From the NCBI GenBank assembly GCA_025997675.1, contig BNUX01000013.1, positions 1 through 47,884 of the forward strand: 47,884 nt of DNA, in the 5' to 3' direction. Numbering within the stretch: the first letter of the stretch is position 1; each line of letters opens with the position of its first letter. Positions 27,490 through 35,403 of the stretch are shown one piece after another. The notes beneath the pieces were generated by a model. That model searched no databases. It saw only the letters and a program-made list of their open reading frames with translations, and was not told where the DNA came from. The DNA is from Spirochaetia bacterium (GTDB lineage: Bacteria > Spirochaetota > Spirochaetia > Treponematales > Breznakiellaceae). Position numbers and translations under genes: made by a program.

Positions 27490-27828
27490 TCACTTTACAT
27501 CACCCTGGGATTTTAGTAGTTTTTCCAATTCTTTATTGTATTCTTCCGCCATTACCGCCCGTCTGTTCGATATATCCTCTTTGGATACGTCGCCGGACAT
27601 AACATCGAGAATAAGTACAAGCATTTTGCCTGAATAGTCATGGAAAAGATCGTTATGTTTCAAGTCGTTTTTTTCTATCTTGTCCAGGCGGGTGTATATA
27701 TCCCGGAATATCCAGTTCTTAAATTGTTTACTCAGGCCCCCGATAAACACCAGGATCACCAGTAGCGAGGTAATAATACCGCTGTAGTCCTGGAGGAATA
27801 CGTTTATAGCCTTAATCGCCTCACCCAT
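27490..27828 (-). CDS. Small membrane protein of unknown function
   Basis: A 112-residue protein from ATG 27828 (M-G-E-A-I-K): a short N-terminus, one hydrophobic helix (about 18-34), then a charged region (K-N-W-I-F-R-D-I-Y-T-R-L-D-K-I-E-K-N-D-L-K-H-N-D). The layout resembles small holin-like or phage-derived proteins, but no family was recognised. A longer open frame upstream runs into the repeat element and reads as heptad repeats; it was not included. Its stop is two bases from the end of the convergent regulator. Confidence 0.55.
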   Translation of the reverse strand: MGEAIKAINVFLQDYSGIITSLLVILVFIGGLSKQFKNWIFRDIYTRLDKIEKNDLKHNDLFHDYSGKMLVLILDVMSGDVSKEDISNRRAVMAEEYNKELEKLLKSQGDVK

Positions 27829-27878
27829 GCTCTCAATATACCCCCGGCCCTGGCCCTTGTCAATATACCGCTGGCAGC

Positions 27879-28482
27879 AGCCCAGGCTCCAAGGGGAAAA
27901 GCCCCGGCTATCGGGGAAAAAGCCCCGGCTATCAAGGGGAAAACCCCGGCTATCAAAGTAAGAACCCAGGCTCGCAAGGTAAGAACCCAGGCTCGCAGGG
28001 CAAGAAACCAGGCTCGCAGGGTAAGAAACCAGGCCTTTTTGCAATGTCCCGAGCTTTCCCGGTACGAGCCCGGGCTATTGAGCAACAGTTCGGGCTTTCC
28101 GGTTGGGAGTCCGGGCTTTCCGGCTCCGGTCCGGGCTTTGTGGTTGGGAGCCTGGGCTATCCGGGTGGGAGCTCGGGTTCTTATACCGCCGGCTTGGGCT
28201 CTCTGAAAAAAGCCCGGGCTATTTTGGCTTAATTTCGAATTTTCCGGTGTGAAAATACCGGTTTTAGCGTATTCCTCTATATAGAGCGAATCACGCAAAA
28301 TGAAAAAGAGGCGTAAAAGGGCTGCAATCACTATCAAACTGCCGGTCACAGACAGCGTCAGGGGGGTTAAGATGGGAGGGCGCTTTTGGTAAAATTGGAA
28401 GACTTGCTCACACTTTATAAGATAGTCTATCCGCCGGTAAAAAGCAAGGGGTTAGGAGCGAATTTTGATTTATTTTTGGGTA
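27879..28482. repeat. Composite repeat element, copy A
   Basis: About 0.6 kb shared with 45269-45915 in the same orientation. The left part has six clear 21-bp units (27900-28025, typical unit starting AGCCCCGGCTATC). A centre TTTTTGCAATGTCCCGAGC follows. The right part carries related units in opposite orientation (CCGGGCTTTGTGGTTGGGAG type). The rest (28200-28482) is a near-identical non-repetitive tail ending TTTATTTTTGGGTA. Frames on both strands stay open through the 21-bp part because the period is a multiple of three, but none has a convincing start with ribosome site, so it was not called coding. Confidence 0.85.
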
Positions 28483-28646
28483 GTTTATGCCCCTTTTCAG
28501 AGCCGTTTCCATGTTTCTACTCCTGCCTGAATATTTCATCATCGGGGGCTGTCCCCACCGTAAGCATATATATACTGGCAGCGCGCCACCGTACATATAC
28601 GGATCTTGCCCGGGCATTCTAGGCAAAGGATGGGCTCGTGCTACAA
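28483..28646. other. No gene seen
   Basis: The stretch between the composite element and the restriction enzyme gene contains short open frames only, none with coding signals. Nothing recognisable was found. Confidence 0.5.
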
Positions 28647-29249
28647 CTATTCATTTTTATTTAAGAATACTATTATTTGTTTTATAATTTCTTCTTCATG
28701 TTTTCCTTTTTGTAATTTTAATGCCCATTGCCTTCCAGGGTGAATAGTATCCCATGCAGAAATTTGTTGATTGTATCTGCCGCTTCCCGGATCATGATTT
28801 CCAAAACCATCTACAACAATATTCCATAAAGGTTTTGTTTTTTCGATTAACAATGATTCACCTAATGGTATCCAAATATCATCAACAGGCAGAAAGCGAC
28901 AATAGAAATCTTCTATATATAAATTTGTTGCTGCCTCTATTGATTTTCTATGTTCATTTAGTCTTTTATAAAGATATTCCCCAACAGGAACATCCAAGCC
29001 AAGGCCGCCTTTGCGAATGCCTTCAGGAACAGCCTTTCCCGCATAGATTGGCTGTAAAAATGTGTCTTTATTTTTGTTTGTGACATTTTTATAATGAGGG
29101 AAACCGCCTTTATAGTAAATCGCATAAATACCTGCCCCATTAAAAGACGGTAAATTGTTTAATGGGTATATTTGTTGCTCAAATATAGCACTTGCTATAC
29201 TTATTCCCAAATTCCACTTGTCGAGAGGATTAAAAGGTAGTGTTTCCAT
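28647..29249 (-). CDS. Eco29kI-family restriction endonuclease (GIY-YIG)
   Basis: A 200-residue protein with the GIY-YIG fold signature G-I-Y-A-I-Y-Y (about 40-47) and P-I-Y-A-G-K-A (Tyr69). The catalytic-type residues Arg96 and His100 (R-L-N-E-H-R-K-S-I), Glu131 (L-G-E-S-L-L-I) and Asn143 follow, and then the family block V-V-D-G-F-G-N-H-D-P-G-S-G-R. Eco29kI-type enzymes cut CCGCGG; the specificity here is inferred from the family. The start overlaps the methyltransferase end by 20 bases. The gene is clearly AT-richer than its surroundings, suggesting horizontal transfer. Confidence 0.88.
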   Translation of the reverse strand: METLPFNPLDKWNLGISIASAIFEQQIYPLNNLPSFNGAGIYAIYYKGGFPHYKNVTNKNKDTFLQPIYAGKAVPEGIRKGGLGLDVPVGEYLYKRLNEHRKSIEAATNLYIEDFYCRFLPVDDIWIPLGESLLIEKTKPLWNIVVDGFGNHDPGSGRYNQQISAWDTIHPGRQWALKLQKGKHEEEIIKQIIVFLNKNE

Positions 29250-30396
29250 ATTTATTGCCTCTCCGTTTAGAAGAAAATAATGTTCTTCTTACAGAATCGG
29301 CAACAATTGCCCCTAACTTTACCGGAACCGCATTGCCTATTTGGCGCATACTTTCGGTCCAAGAACAGGGAAAATAGTAATCATCGGGAAATGTTTGTAA
29401 TCGGGCAGCCTCACGAACGGTAAAATACCGCACTGCCCCATTATCTAAAATCATCATATTTTCGCCACCGGGAACACCATGAGTACCAGCCTTAATAGTT
29501 TTTGATGGTTCATCCATTACACTTCCGGTATGACCGGAATAAATTTTTGCACCCTGTTGGTATTTATGGTTAATGCGGTCGTTACTATCTGTTGGATTGG
29601 GAAGATCGCTAATCGCATCCCTTAAAGTTACCCAAGGTTTTTTAATGTCATCAAAAAAGGAAAGATTAATATTTTCCTTTTTTCCCCTGTATTTAATTGA
29701 ATGTTTTCCCCAATATTCTTTTGTAACATATTTACTATAATTTAATGAATCCTCGGAATGGGTTGTTTCCGGGAAAGACCATTTTCCATTAATGTCATTT
29801 CTAAAACCAACTATAAAAACCCGCTCTCGTTTTTGAGGAATACCATAATCAGCGGCATTAACAAGTCTGAATACGACATTATAATTTAAATCTTTGTCAC
29901 AATTGCTTGTATGGTATTTTTCCAATTGTTCTAAATGATTTATCCATGATTGATTTTCCTTTCTTTTTATTCCGGGGTATGTAAGTTGCAAAATAATATA
30001 GCCAAAATATTTTGAAAAACTTTTTCGTAATAATCCGCGTACATTTTCAAAAATAAATGCCTTGGGTCTTATTTCAGATAATGCTCTTGTTGCCTCTGAA
30101 AACAAATCTCTTTTATCATTATACGCTTTATGTTTACCGCCAATTGAAAATGGCTGACAAGGAGGCCCCCCGCTTAATAAATCAATTTTATCCATATAAT
30201 CTGAAAATACTATATTATGTATATCATCATTAAAAATCCATTGTTTTGCATTATTAAAACCAAATTTCCTATAATTGTGGTATAACGTCTTTGCGGAATC
30301 TACATCCCATTCTACTAAACCAGAATGAGAAAAACCAGCGTCAGTTACCCCCAGAGCAAGCCCGCCGCCGCCTGCAAAAATTTCAACAGATTTCAT
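29230..30396 (-). CDS. DNA cytosine-5 methyltransferase
   Basis: A 388-residue C5-methyltransferase with motif I (F-A-G-G-G-G-L-A-L-G, 7-16), the catalytic P-P-C-Q (Cys80), motif VI E-N-V-R-G-L (about 118-123), motif VIII Q-K-R-E-R-V-F-I-V-G and the terminal Q-I-G-N-A-V-P-V-K-L. It would protect the host DNA from the adjacent Eco29kI-type nuclease. The target recognition region (about 220-320) is AT-rich in DNA. It is first in the pair, so the methylase is translated before the nuclease. Confidence 0.95.
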   Translation of the reverse strand: MKSVEIFAGGGGLALGVTDAGFSHSGLVEWDVDSAKTLYHNYRKFGFNNAKQWIFNDDIHNIVFSDYMDKIDLLSGGPPCQPFSIGGKHKAYNDKRDLFSEATRALSEIRPKAFIFENVRGLLRKSFSKYFGYIILQLTYPGIKRKENQSWINHLEQLEKYHTSNCDKDLNYNVVFRLVNAADYGIPQKRERVFIVGFRNDINGKWSFPETTHSEDSLNYSKYVTKEYWGKHSIKYRGKKENINLSFFDDIKKPWVTLRDAISDLPNPTDSNDRINHKYQQGAKIYSGHTGSVMDEPSKTIKAGTHGVPGGENMMILDNGAVRYFTVREAARLQTFPDDYYFPCSWTESMRQIGNAVPVKLGAIVADSVRRTLFSSKRRGNKYGNTTF

Positions 30397-30403
30397 TGGT
30401 TAA

Positions 30404-30432
30404 TGAATACATTAAGGCATAGTATTTGTCAA
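30404..30432 (-). promoter_or_regulatory. Promoter of the restriction-modification pair
   Basis: On the minus strand TTGACA (30427-30432) and TATTCA (30404-30409) are spaced 17 bases apart. The predicted start point coincides with the methyltransferase ATG at 30396, so the message may be leaderless. Confidence 0.55.
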
Positions 30433-30548
30433 GTGCACCTTCCCCAAGCCCGAAATGCTGCGCCATGCTGACGGCCCACCAAGCCAAGCTTCGTGGCATG
30501 GCTTAAAGGTACATTTTTGAAATGAGGCACCACGTATGCGTACGCGAC

Positions 30549-30567
30549 TTTCATGAAATTAATTTCA
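30549..30567 (+). promoter_or_regulatory. Operator-like sequence, copy 3, upstream of ispD
   Basis: TTTCATGAAATTAATTTCA matches the PTS/regulator copy at 26436-26454 at 18 of 19 positions. It lies 97 bases before the ispD ATG. The rest of the flanks is not similar, so it is not simply part of a larger duplication. Confidence 0.5.
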
Positions 30568-30663
30568 TTCGTACTATGTATATCCGGGTTGCCTAAATCA
30601 TGGATTTTTCGTAGAATGCCGGAATGAATACGCTGCTCAGGGAACCGGGACTGTAGTATCCAA

Positions 30664-31395
30664 ATGAATGTCACTATTGCCGCAGTTATTACCGCAGCGG
30701 GTTTATCCCGCCGTATGACGGGATTAAAGAAGGAATATCGCCTCCTTGAAGAATGGGATGAGCAGGGGCATCCGCTTACGGTGCTTGGTAAGGCGGCTCT
30801 CGCGTTTGCCTCCTGTAAACGGATAGATTTGGTGGTAATAACCGTTCCGGTTGACCCGGAAACGGGGGAAAAGGCTGCCCGGGAATGTATTCCGCCGGGG
30901 CTTCTTGCGGACAGCTCCCGGCCCCGGGTCTATTTTGTTCCCGGAGGCCCCACCCGCCGGAGTTCAGTTCATCATGCCCTCACGTTTCTTGAAAGCTATA
31001 CACCTGAATATATATTGATACATGACGGCGCCCGGCCCTGGCTTGAACCGCTATTAATAGACCGGATTATTGATTCGGTACGGGTCCATAAGGCGGTTGT
31101 TCCCCTACTCCCTTTGACCGATACTCCCAAGCTGCTGGACACCGACGGCTTGATCAGGCGTCACATTAGGCGGGCGGAAGTCGGATGCGCCCAAACCCCC
31201 CAAGCCTTTACGTTTCCTGAAATTTTACGCGCCCACGAAAAAGCGGCCGAACGGGAAGAACGGGAAAATATCGAATATACCGATGATGCGGAAGTGTGGG
31301 GGGAATTTATCGGTCCCGTAGCCTCGATCCCCGGTTCAGCGGAGAACCGGAAGATAACCTTCCCCGAAGACCTTATCGCTGCGGTTCCCCGCTAA
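30664..31395 (+). CDS. ispD: IspD-family polyol-phosphate cytidylyltransferase
   Basis: A 243-residue protein of the IspD/TarI family: nucleotide-binding A-A-G-L-S-R-R-M (residues 11-18), G-G-x-x-R-x-x-S-V, H-D-G-A-R-P and C-A-Q-T-P-Q-A-F. IspD makes CDP-methylerythritol from methylerythritol 4-phosphate and CTP for isoprenoid synthesis; TarI-like relatives use ribitol 5-phosphate. The usual P-K-Q after the glycine loop is replaced here by G-L-K-K-E. No in-frame start lies between ATG 30664 and the TGA at 30625, but no good ribosome site precedes it. The stop overlaps the convergent acyltransferase stop (CTAA, 31392-31395). Confidence 0.85.
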   Translation: MNVTIAAVITAAGLSRRMTGLKKEYRLLEEWDEQGHPLTVLGKAALAFASCKRIDLVVITVPVDPETGEKAARECIPPGLLADSSRPRVYFVPGGPTRRSSVHHALTFLESYTPEYILIHDGARPWLEPLLIDRIIDSVRVHKAVVPLLPLTDTPKLLDTDGLIRRHIRRAEVGCAQTPQAFTFPEILRAHEKAAEREERENIEYTDDAEVWGEFIGPVASIPGSAENRKITFPEDLIAAVPR

Positions 31396-32219
31396 TCCCC
31401 TTCAGAGGGGTATGGGTTCTCCCCTTCCGGAATACCCGCCAGCTCCACGATCCGTTTATGGCATTGCGCGCGGAGGAGGTTCACCGCTTCCTTGCGGGGC
31501 AGACTCTGGTCCGGTATAAGCGGCTCCCCGATACGCAGGGTGATGAGGGGGTAGCCCTTCTTAAAGAACCGGTAAATGCCCGTAGGGGGGCGGTAGGAAA
31601 ACGCCATTGGGATAACGGGAAGATTGTATCTATAGGCCATGGTGAATACCCCCTTCTTGAAGGGGCGGATCCACCGATAAAAGTCCCAGCTTGAGGCTTC
31701 GGGAAAGGCATGAAACCATTTTTTTTGCCGATGGAGTTCATCAAAGGCGTCATTGAAGCACTTCATCGCATGAATAGTATCCGTAGGCACCGGAACACCG
31801 CCCACCGCGCGGATAAGGCCCCGGTCGGCGGTATTGATATTGGAAGCAAGAGCCGGAAAATAAAGCCGGTGGTACCGAACCGTCAGGAGCACCGTGAGAA
31901 AATCCCATCGCATAACATGGTTCGCCGCCGTCATGGCTCCGTTTTTGAACAGCCTACGGTTCTTTCGGAGGATGCTGCGGCCCTCAACTCGCAGACCGTA
32001 ACGAATAGGCAAAACTAACTGGACCAGGGTATAGATCCCCAAGTGTATCAAGGCACTAAAAAACTTGAAAGGCAAAGTTTTATCAAGATAGGGATAATGC
32101 TCGTCAAATACGGTATCGTATATTTTGGGCAAAAGTTCCATGTGCTCGTCAGGCTCCTTAGGGTATTGTATCCCCAACTCGGGAACATACGGGCCTTGGG
32201 TTGGTTTCAATTTCATCAA
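31392..32219 (-). CDS. Lysophospholipid (PlsC-like) acyltransferase
   Basis: A 275-residue membrane-associated acyltransferase with the catalytic N-H-V-M-R-W-D (H-x4-D box), a second block F-P-E-A-S-S-W-D-F in the position of the F-P-E-G motif, and a final I-P-M-A-F-S-Y block. It probably acylates glycerophospholipids at the inner membrane. AGGAGG is well placed before ATG 32219. It lies nine bases after the TRAP permease gene and may be co-transcribed with it. The exact substrate is not evident. Confidence 0.82.
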   Translation of the reverse strand: MMKLKPTQGPYVPELGIQYPKEPDEHMELLPKIYDTVFDEHYPYLDKTLPFKFFSALIHLGIYTLVQLVLPIRYGLRVEGRSILRKNRRLFKNGAMTAANHVMRWDFLTVLLTVRYHRLYFPALASNINTADRGLIRAVGGVPVPTDTIHAMKCFNDAFDELHRQKKWFHAFPEASSWDFYRWIRPFKKGVFTMAYRYNLPVIPMAFSYRPPTGIYRFFKKGYPLITLRIGEPLIPDQSLPRKEAVNLLRAQCHKRIVELAGIPEGENPYPSEGD

Positions 32220-32228
32220 ACGCCTCCT

Positions 32229-34109
32229 TTAATAAAACCTCGTAAGATAGGTGGTAAGAATGGGAACATAGGTTACGACAATCAGCACCGCCAACTGGAT
32301 AGCAAGGAAGGGCAGTACATACCGGGCTGTTTCCAGGAAGGGCCGTTTAAAACGATAGCTGGCCAGGAACAGGTTGAGCCCCACCGGAGGGGTAAGGAAA
32401 CCCGCTTCCATGTTGACCAGGAAGATGATCCCCAAATGGACCGGGTCTATGCCGTAGGCCGCGCCCAGGGGCATAATCAGGGGTAATACTATCAGTATTG
32501 CCGAGAAAATATCCACCAGGCAGCCAACCACCAATAAAGAAAGGTTGAGGACCAGGAGGAAGAGGTATTTTGAGGAAATAGCGCGCTGCATCCATTGGGC
32601 AAAGCGATAGGGAGCCTGGGTATCGACGATGTAGTAGGACAGGGCCTGGGATAGGGCGAGGATCGAAAGGATGCCGCCGATGATGGGGACGGCTTTTTTA
32701 AAAACCTGGACAACCCCGGAGAGTTTTATATCCCGGTACACAAAGACTTCCGCCACAAACACGTAGATCGCCGCCGCTGCGCCGATTTCCACCAGGGACA
32801 AAACCCCGGAAAAGTAGCCGGCGATGAGCAGGAAGGGAAGCAGTATTTCCAAGAGGGAATTTTTAAGGGCCCTCCCGGCCTTTTTCAGGCTAAAGGGTTC
32901 CACGGGAATTTTTGTTTTAACCGAAGTGACAATACCAAAAGCAATGGTCGCCAATACCAGGATCAGGCCGGGAATCAGCCCCCCAAGGAAAAGGTGGATC
33001 GTGTTGGTTTGGGTGGTGGCCCCCACGAGGAATATGGCAAGGCTCGGGGGGAAGAGCAGTCCGATACTGCCGGAAGCCGTTAAGAGGCCGATAGAAAATT
33101 TGGATGAATAGCTTCCGTTTTCTGAGAGTACCGCATAGAGGATACCCCCCAATGCAAGGATCGTTACCCCGGAAGCGCCGGTAAAGGAGGTGAAAAAAGC
33201 GCAGATGACCACCGCAGCGATAACCAGGCCCCCGGGCAGCCAGCCGAAGAGACTTTGAAAGGTATGCACCAGCCGCTCCCCTGCCCTGCTTTCCGAAAGG
33301 ATGAACCCTGAAAGGGTAAAGAGGGGGATGGCAACCATATTATTCTGGGTCAGAGCGGTGTAAACCTGATTTGAAACGACATCAATTTCCCCCCCGGAAC
33401 CTTGTATCAGGAGGAGCGCCAGGCCGCCGATGACCGCAAACAGGGGTGTCCCCGCCAATGCCGCAAGGATCAGCAGGATGAACACCGGCGCCCGTAGGAA
33501 ATCGGCCATTGCAACGAAACCGTCGTTGATGGCAAAGGCAAAGTCAGGGAGATTGAAGCCCCAGAGAAGCTTGAAAATCACCGGCAGGGAACAAAGGGTC
33601 CCCAGGAGTACCGCCGGAACCAGGAGAAGGCGCAGGCTCCCCTTGAGGGGAGCCATCCGGGCAAAGCGGAAGACCATGACGGCATAGCCGATGGGCATCA
33701 CCAGGGCAAAGACCTGGTCCGGGATAAACCCGATGATTTGCCAGGGGGAAAGGCCTATTTTGATGAACGAAGCGGAACACCAGGCAAAAATGGTAACGAT
33801 GAACACGGACAAAAGGCCCGTGCCTGCGATAATCCGGTTTTTGATTTTTTCATTATGCACATAGTGAAGCAGCCCTATGGAAAGATGATCCCCCTGTTTC
33901 GTGGTACTCATCCCGGAAAGCAGCCCCAGGACCAGGAGGAGATGGGCAATAAGCCCCGGCGAAGAAGGAACCCGTGAATGGAAGAACACCCGGAGAATAG
34001 CCTCCGCAACGGGTAACAGGGAAAGGCAAACCAGGGAAAAATAACAAAGGGTCTGCTCAATGGTCCATAACAGGCTGGCCAGACCTTTTGTTTGCTTTTT
34101 CTGCATCAT
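32229..34109 (-). CDS. TRAP transporter fused small and large permease (DctQM)
   Basis: A 626-residue membrane protein. The first about 170 residues carry four helices of a DctQ-type small subunit (G-D-H-L-S-I-G-L-L-H). The rest is the large DctM-type permease with about twelve helices (I-P-L-F-T-L-S-G-F-I-L-S, G-A-S-G-V-T-I-L-A-L-G-G, L-L-F-P-P-S-L-A, G-F-L-T-P-P-V-G-L-N-L-F). TRAP systems import organic acids or similar ligands using an ion gradient. Such QM fusions are known in treponemes. The start overlaps the dctP stop (ATGATG); ATG 34106 is equally possible. Confidence 0.93.
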   Translation of the reverse strand: MMQKKQTKGLASLLWTIEQTLCYFSLVCLSLLPVAEAILRVFFHSRVPSSPGLIAHLLLVLGLLSGMSTTKQGDHLSIGLLHYVHNEKIKNRIIAGTGLLSVFIVTIFAWCSASFIKIGLSPWQIIGFIPDQVFALVMPIGYAVMVFRFARMAPLKGSLRLLLVPAVLLGTLCSLPVIFKLLWGFNLPDFAFAINDGFVAMADFLRAPVFILLILAALAGTPLFAVIGGLALLLIQGSGGEIDVVSNQVYTALTQNNMVAIPLFTLSGFILSESRAGERLVHTFQSLFGWLPGGLVIAAVVICAFFTSFTGASGVTILALGGILYAVLSENGSYSSKFSIGLLTASGSIGLLFPPSLAIFLVGATTQTNTIHLFLGGLIPGLILVLATIAFGIVTSVKTKIPVEPFSLKKAGRALKNSLLEILLPFLLIAGYFSGVLSLVEIGAAAAIYVFVAEVFVYRDIKLSGVVQVFKKAVPIIGGILSILALSQALSYYIVDTQAPYRFAQWMQRAISSKYLFLLVLNLSLLVVGCLVDIFSAILIVLPLIMPLGAAYGIDPVHLGIIFLVNMEAGFLTPPVGLNLFLASYRFKRPFLETARYVLPFLAIQLAVLIVVTYVPILTTYLTRFY

Positions 34110-35134
34110 CGACTTGCCGCCAGGATCGCCTCAATTCTTCCATACACCGTACGGTCAAAGGCGGAGCCCAAAAGGGTTGGAACAGCCCGGTTTCCATCGG
34201 CATACCAGAGCTGTTCCTGGGCGGGGGTGAGCCGGTTAATTACCAGTCCGTACTCTTGCATGGTCACGATGATATCCTCCTCAAGTTTTTGAATGGAGGT
34301 ATCCAGTTCCAGTTCTATTTTCTTGGTAATACGAATCAGTTCCGGTTTATATTTTTCCGGGATAGACCGCCATGCGGCCCCATTCATGACAATAGCCCCC
34401 ATGAAGGGCGCTATATTGATATTCGCCATGTTCTTTGCCACGCCGAATATTTGGAGGCCCCCCACATTGACCGGACTCTGATACACCGCATCTATCATCC
34501 CGCCGTTGAGGTATACCAATACCTGGTTCATGGCCACCGGGACCATCTGATAGCCCATAGCCTTAAAGGCGTCCATTAAGGCCGGTTCATTTTCGTTGGT
34601 ACCCAGCTTCTGCCGTTTCAGGTCATCGGGAACAAAAACCGGCGCCTTAGAGAAAAACTTGACCCACCCCGCCTTTGACCATGCCAGGGTATAAAACCCC
34701 TTTTCGTTGATCCGCCGTTCCAGTTCCGGTTTCAATTCGTTCAAGACCAGGTCCAGTTCCGTATTATTCCTGATAAGAAAGGGGGCGCTCATGGTCAGAA
34801 TTTCCGGGGTGATGGTATTGAGCCCAAAGGAGGTTAAAATCGCCGCCTGGATTTGGTTCATTTTGAGTTTCCGAAGGGTATCTTCTTCGCTCCCTGCGCT
34901 GGCGTTATGGTATACCCTCAATTCCACCTCGCCCTTAGTTGCTGCAGCCCACTCCGCCGCCATCTGGTTCAGAGCCGAACCCCAGGGGGTACTTTCGGGA
35001 ACCAGGGACGCCAGTTTGATGGTGACTTTCTGCGAAGCCACAGAGGCGGATTCGGGCTGCGGCGCCGCGAATACAGGACCGACCATACAAAGACCGATGA
35101 GGCTAAACACCGCTGTATACCGCATTTTTTTCAT
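34106..35134 (-). CDS. TRAP transporter substrate-binding protein (DctP)
   Basis: A 342-residue periplasmic binding protein with a signal peptide (M-K-K-M-R-Y..., cleavage after A-F-A-A near residue 24), then V-T-I-K-L-A-S-L-V-P-E-S-T-P-W-G and the typical DctP middle block (F-x-x-x-P-V-F-V-P-D-D-L-K, G-T-N-E-N-E-P, Y-L-N-G-G-M-I-D-A-V-Y-Q-S-P). It delivers its ligand to the permease encoded next. AAGGG lies nine bases before the ATG. The ligand cannot be read from the sequence. Confidence 0.93.
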   Translation of the reverse strand: MKKMRYTAVFSLIGLCMVGPVFAAPQPESASVASQKVTIKLASLVPESTPWGSALNQMAAEWAAATKGEVELRVYHNASAGSEEDTLRKLKMNQIQAAILTSFGLNTITPEILTMSAPFLIRNNTELDLVLNELKPELERRINEKGFYTLAWSKAGWVKFFSKAPVFVPDDLKRQKLGTNENEPALMDAFKAMGYQMVPVAMNQVLVYLNGGMIDAVYQSPVNVGGLQIFGVAKNMANINIAPFMGAIVMNGAAWRSIPEKYKPELIRITKKIELELDTSIQKLEEDIIVTMQEYGLVINRLTPAQEQLWYADGNRAVPTLLGSAFDRTVYGRIEAILAASR

Positions 35135-35191
35135 TTTGATTAACCCTTAATTCAACCTAATTCCCTGTAACACAAGGAATTAACTCTTAGA

Positions 35192-35273
35192 TGGGGAGTG
35201 AAGGATTCGAACCTACGAAGGCTGAGCCAACAGATTTACAGTCTGCCCCCTTTGACCGCTCGGGAAACTCCCC
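35192..35273 (-). tRNA. tRNA-Tyr (anticodon GTA)
   Basis: An 82-nt class II tRNA with a long variable arm. The acceptor stem is GGGGAGT/ACTCCCC, the D arm has CCCGAGCGG, the anticodon arm is CAGACTGTAAATCTG with GTA, and the T loop is TTCGAAT. The T stem has one U-U mismatch. CCA is not encoded. It lies 57 bases upstream of dctP in the same direction. Confidence 0.97.
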
Positions 35274-35403
35274 TAAACTGATTTTTTTATAATGAACGGT
35301 ATTGGAAAAAGAATCAAGAGGGTTTCATCTAAAAACCGGTATTTTGTTCATATTTAATGTTATAAAATACTAACACGCGGGGTAAAAAAACACGCCCTTC
35401 CCG

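Noticed and set aside
28044..28232. Plus-strand small open frame (M-S-R-A-F-P-V) conserved in both elements
   Set aside because: Comparing the copies gives more amino-acid-changing than silent differences and no ribosome site, so protein coding is not supported, although the frame is kept in both.
27804..28349. Long minus-strand open frame through composite element A (similar one at 45282-45902)
   Set aside because: It stays open because the 21-bp period and GC-rich units avoid stops on both strands; the copies differ by many non-synonymous-looking changes and unit number, and no ribosome site precedes a start. Treated as repeat, not gene.
30481..30504. Short hairpin AAGCCA/TGGCTT upstream of the methyltransferase
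   Set aside because: Could be a regulatory structure, but it has a 12-base loop and no independent support.
30429..30674. Minus-strand open frame between the methyltransferase and ispD
   Set aside because: No ribosome site, no protein-like composition, overlaps the predicted methylase promoter and the operator copy; taken as chance.
35159..35181. Inverted repeat AATTCC/GGAATT downstream of tRNA-Tyr as terminator
   Set aside because: Six-base arms with an 11-base loop and no following T run; too weak to call, and dctP lies directly downstream in the same direction.
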